Below, piece by piece: positions 24,125-24,245 of a DNA stretch of 24,245 nucleotides (position 1 is its first letter; each line of letters starts with the position of its first letter). Location of the stretch: contig JAGZHZ010000035.1 in the NCBI GenBank assembly GCA_018366495.1, forward strand, positions 1 to 24,245, written 5' to 3'. Source of the DNA: Clostridiales bacterium (GTDB lineage: Bacteria > Bacillota > Clostridia > Lachnospirales > Lachnospiraceae). The position numbers were made by a program, and so were the translations under genes. Below the pieces are notes generated by a model. The model was not told the origin of the DNA. It ran no database searches and saw only the letters and a list, made by a program, of their open reading frames with translations.

Positions 24125-24194
24125 GAAATAAAAAGGCGGTCTGCAGACTGGTGTGCTACCTGTCAAGAGGACAATAAAAAATAATAAATTTTGT

Positions 24195-24227
24195 ATCGTC
24201 AGCCAAGTTTTGGCTGGCGATATTTTT
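24195..24227 (+). terminator. Terminator after the aldolase gene
   Basis: A 12-bp stem ATCGTCAGCCAA (24195-24206) / TTGGCTGGCGAT (24210-24221) with one G-U pair and a 3-nt loop, followed by ATTTTT. The remaining bases to the window edge show no gene. Confidence 0.9.
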
Positions 24228-24245
24228 AGGCTGCTTTTATATATT

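Overview
The window looks like the chromosome of a low-GC anaerobic gut Firmicute, most likely Lachnospiraceae-like. Reasons: strong AGGAGG-type ribosome sites almost everywhere, AT-rich spacers, the Firmicutes-type GalT, FabV, a secreted DUF1002 protein, a class II aldolase, and a Tn916-type integrase. This placement is inferred from gene content and style; there is no rRNA or other marker gene.

Layout. (1) 1-4010: the end of a type I restriction-modification locus. It holds the 3' part of hsdS, entered through a (GACA)n tract of at least 80 bp, then a complete hsdR and its terminator. hsdM and the first half of hsdS lie off the left edge. (2) About 4012-11912: a compact mobile element best read as a phage satellite. 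It starts with a G/C-tract patch resembling a phage cos region. Next come a phage/mobile-element conserved protein, a zinc-ribbon protein on the opposite strand, a small HTH regulator, a P4-type primase-helicase, a small unknown protein, a lone HK97-fold major capsid protein, two excisionase-like proteins and a Tn916-type tyrosine integrase. No portal, terminase, protease, tail, relaxase or type IV secretion gene is present. It should therefore excise and replicate itself but need a helper for packaging. The hsd genes may be its defence cargo if the left att site lies beyond the window. (3) 11824-17440: a low-molecular-weight phosphatase next to the candidate right att region, a cytoplasmic M28 peptidase coupled to a GNAT acetyltransferase, and a secreted DUF1002 protein. 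Two of these units have long A-rich leaders. (4) 17587-24245: ordinary metabolism, with fabV on the minus strand, a galK-galT operon on the minus strand, then a divergent diacylglycerol-kinase-like lipid kinase and fructose-bisphosphate aldolase on the plus strand, each bounded by clear terminators.

The most interesting part is the satellite. A single capsid gene without its scaffold domain sits in the same operon as replication and excision genes, next to a putative cos mimic. That suggests capsid remodelling or interference with a helper phage. The element also has several inverted and direct repeats at its control points: 4213-4236, 4296-4330, 5053-5148, 6057-6115, 10225-10264 and 11886-12045. 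The GACA tract in hsdS is a second, independent signal and suggests phase-variable restriction specificity.
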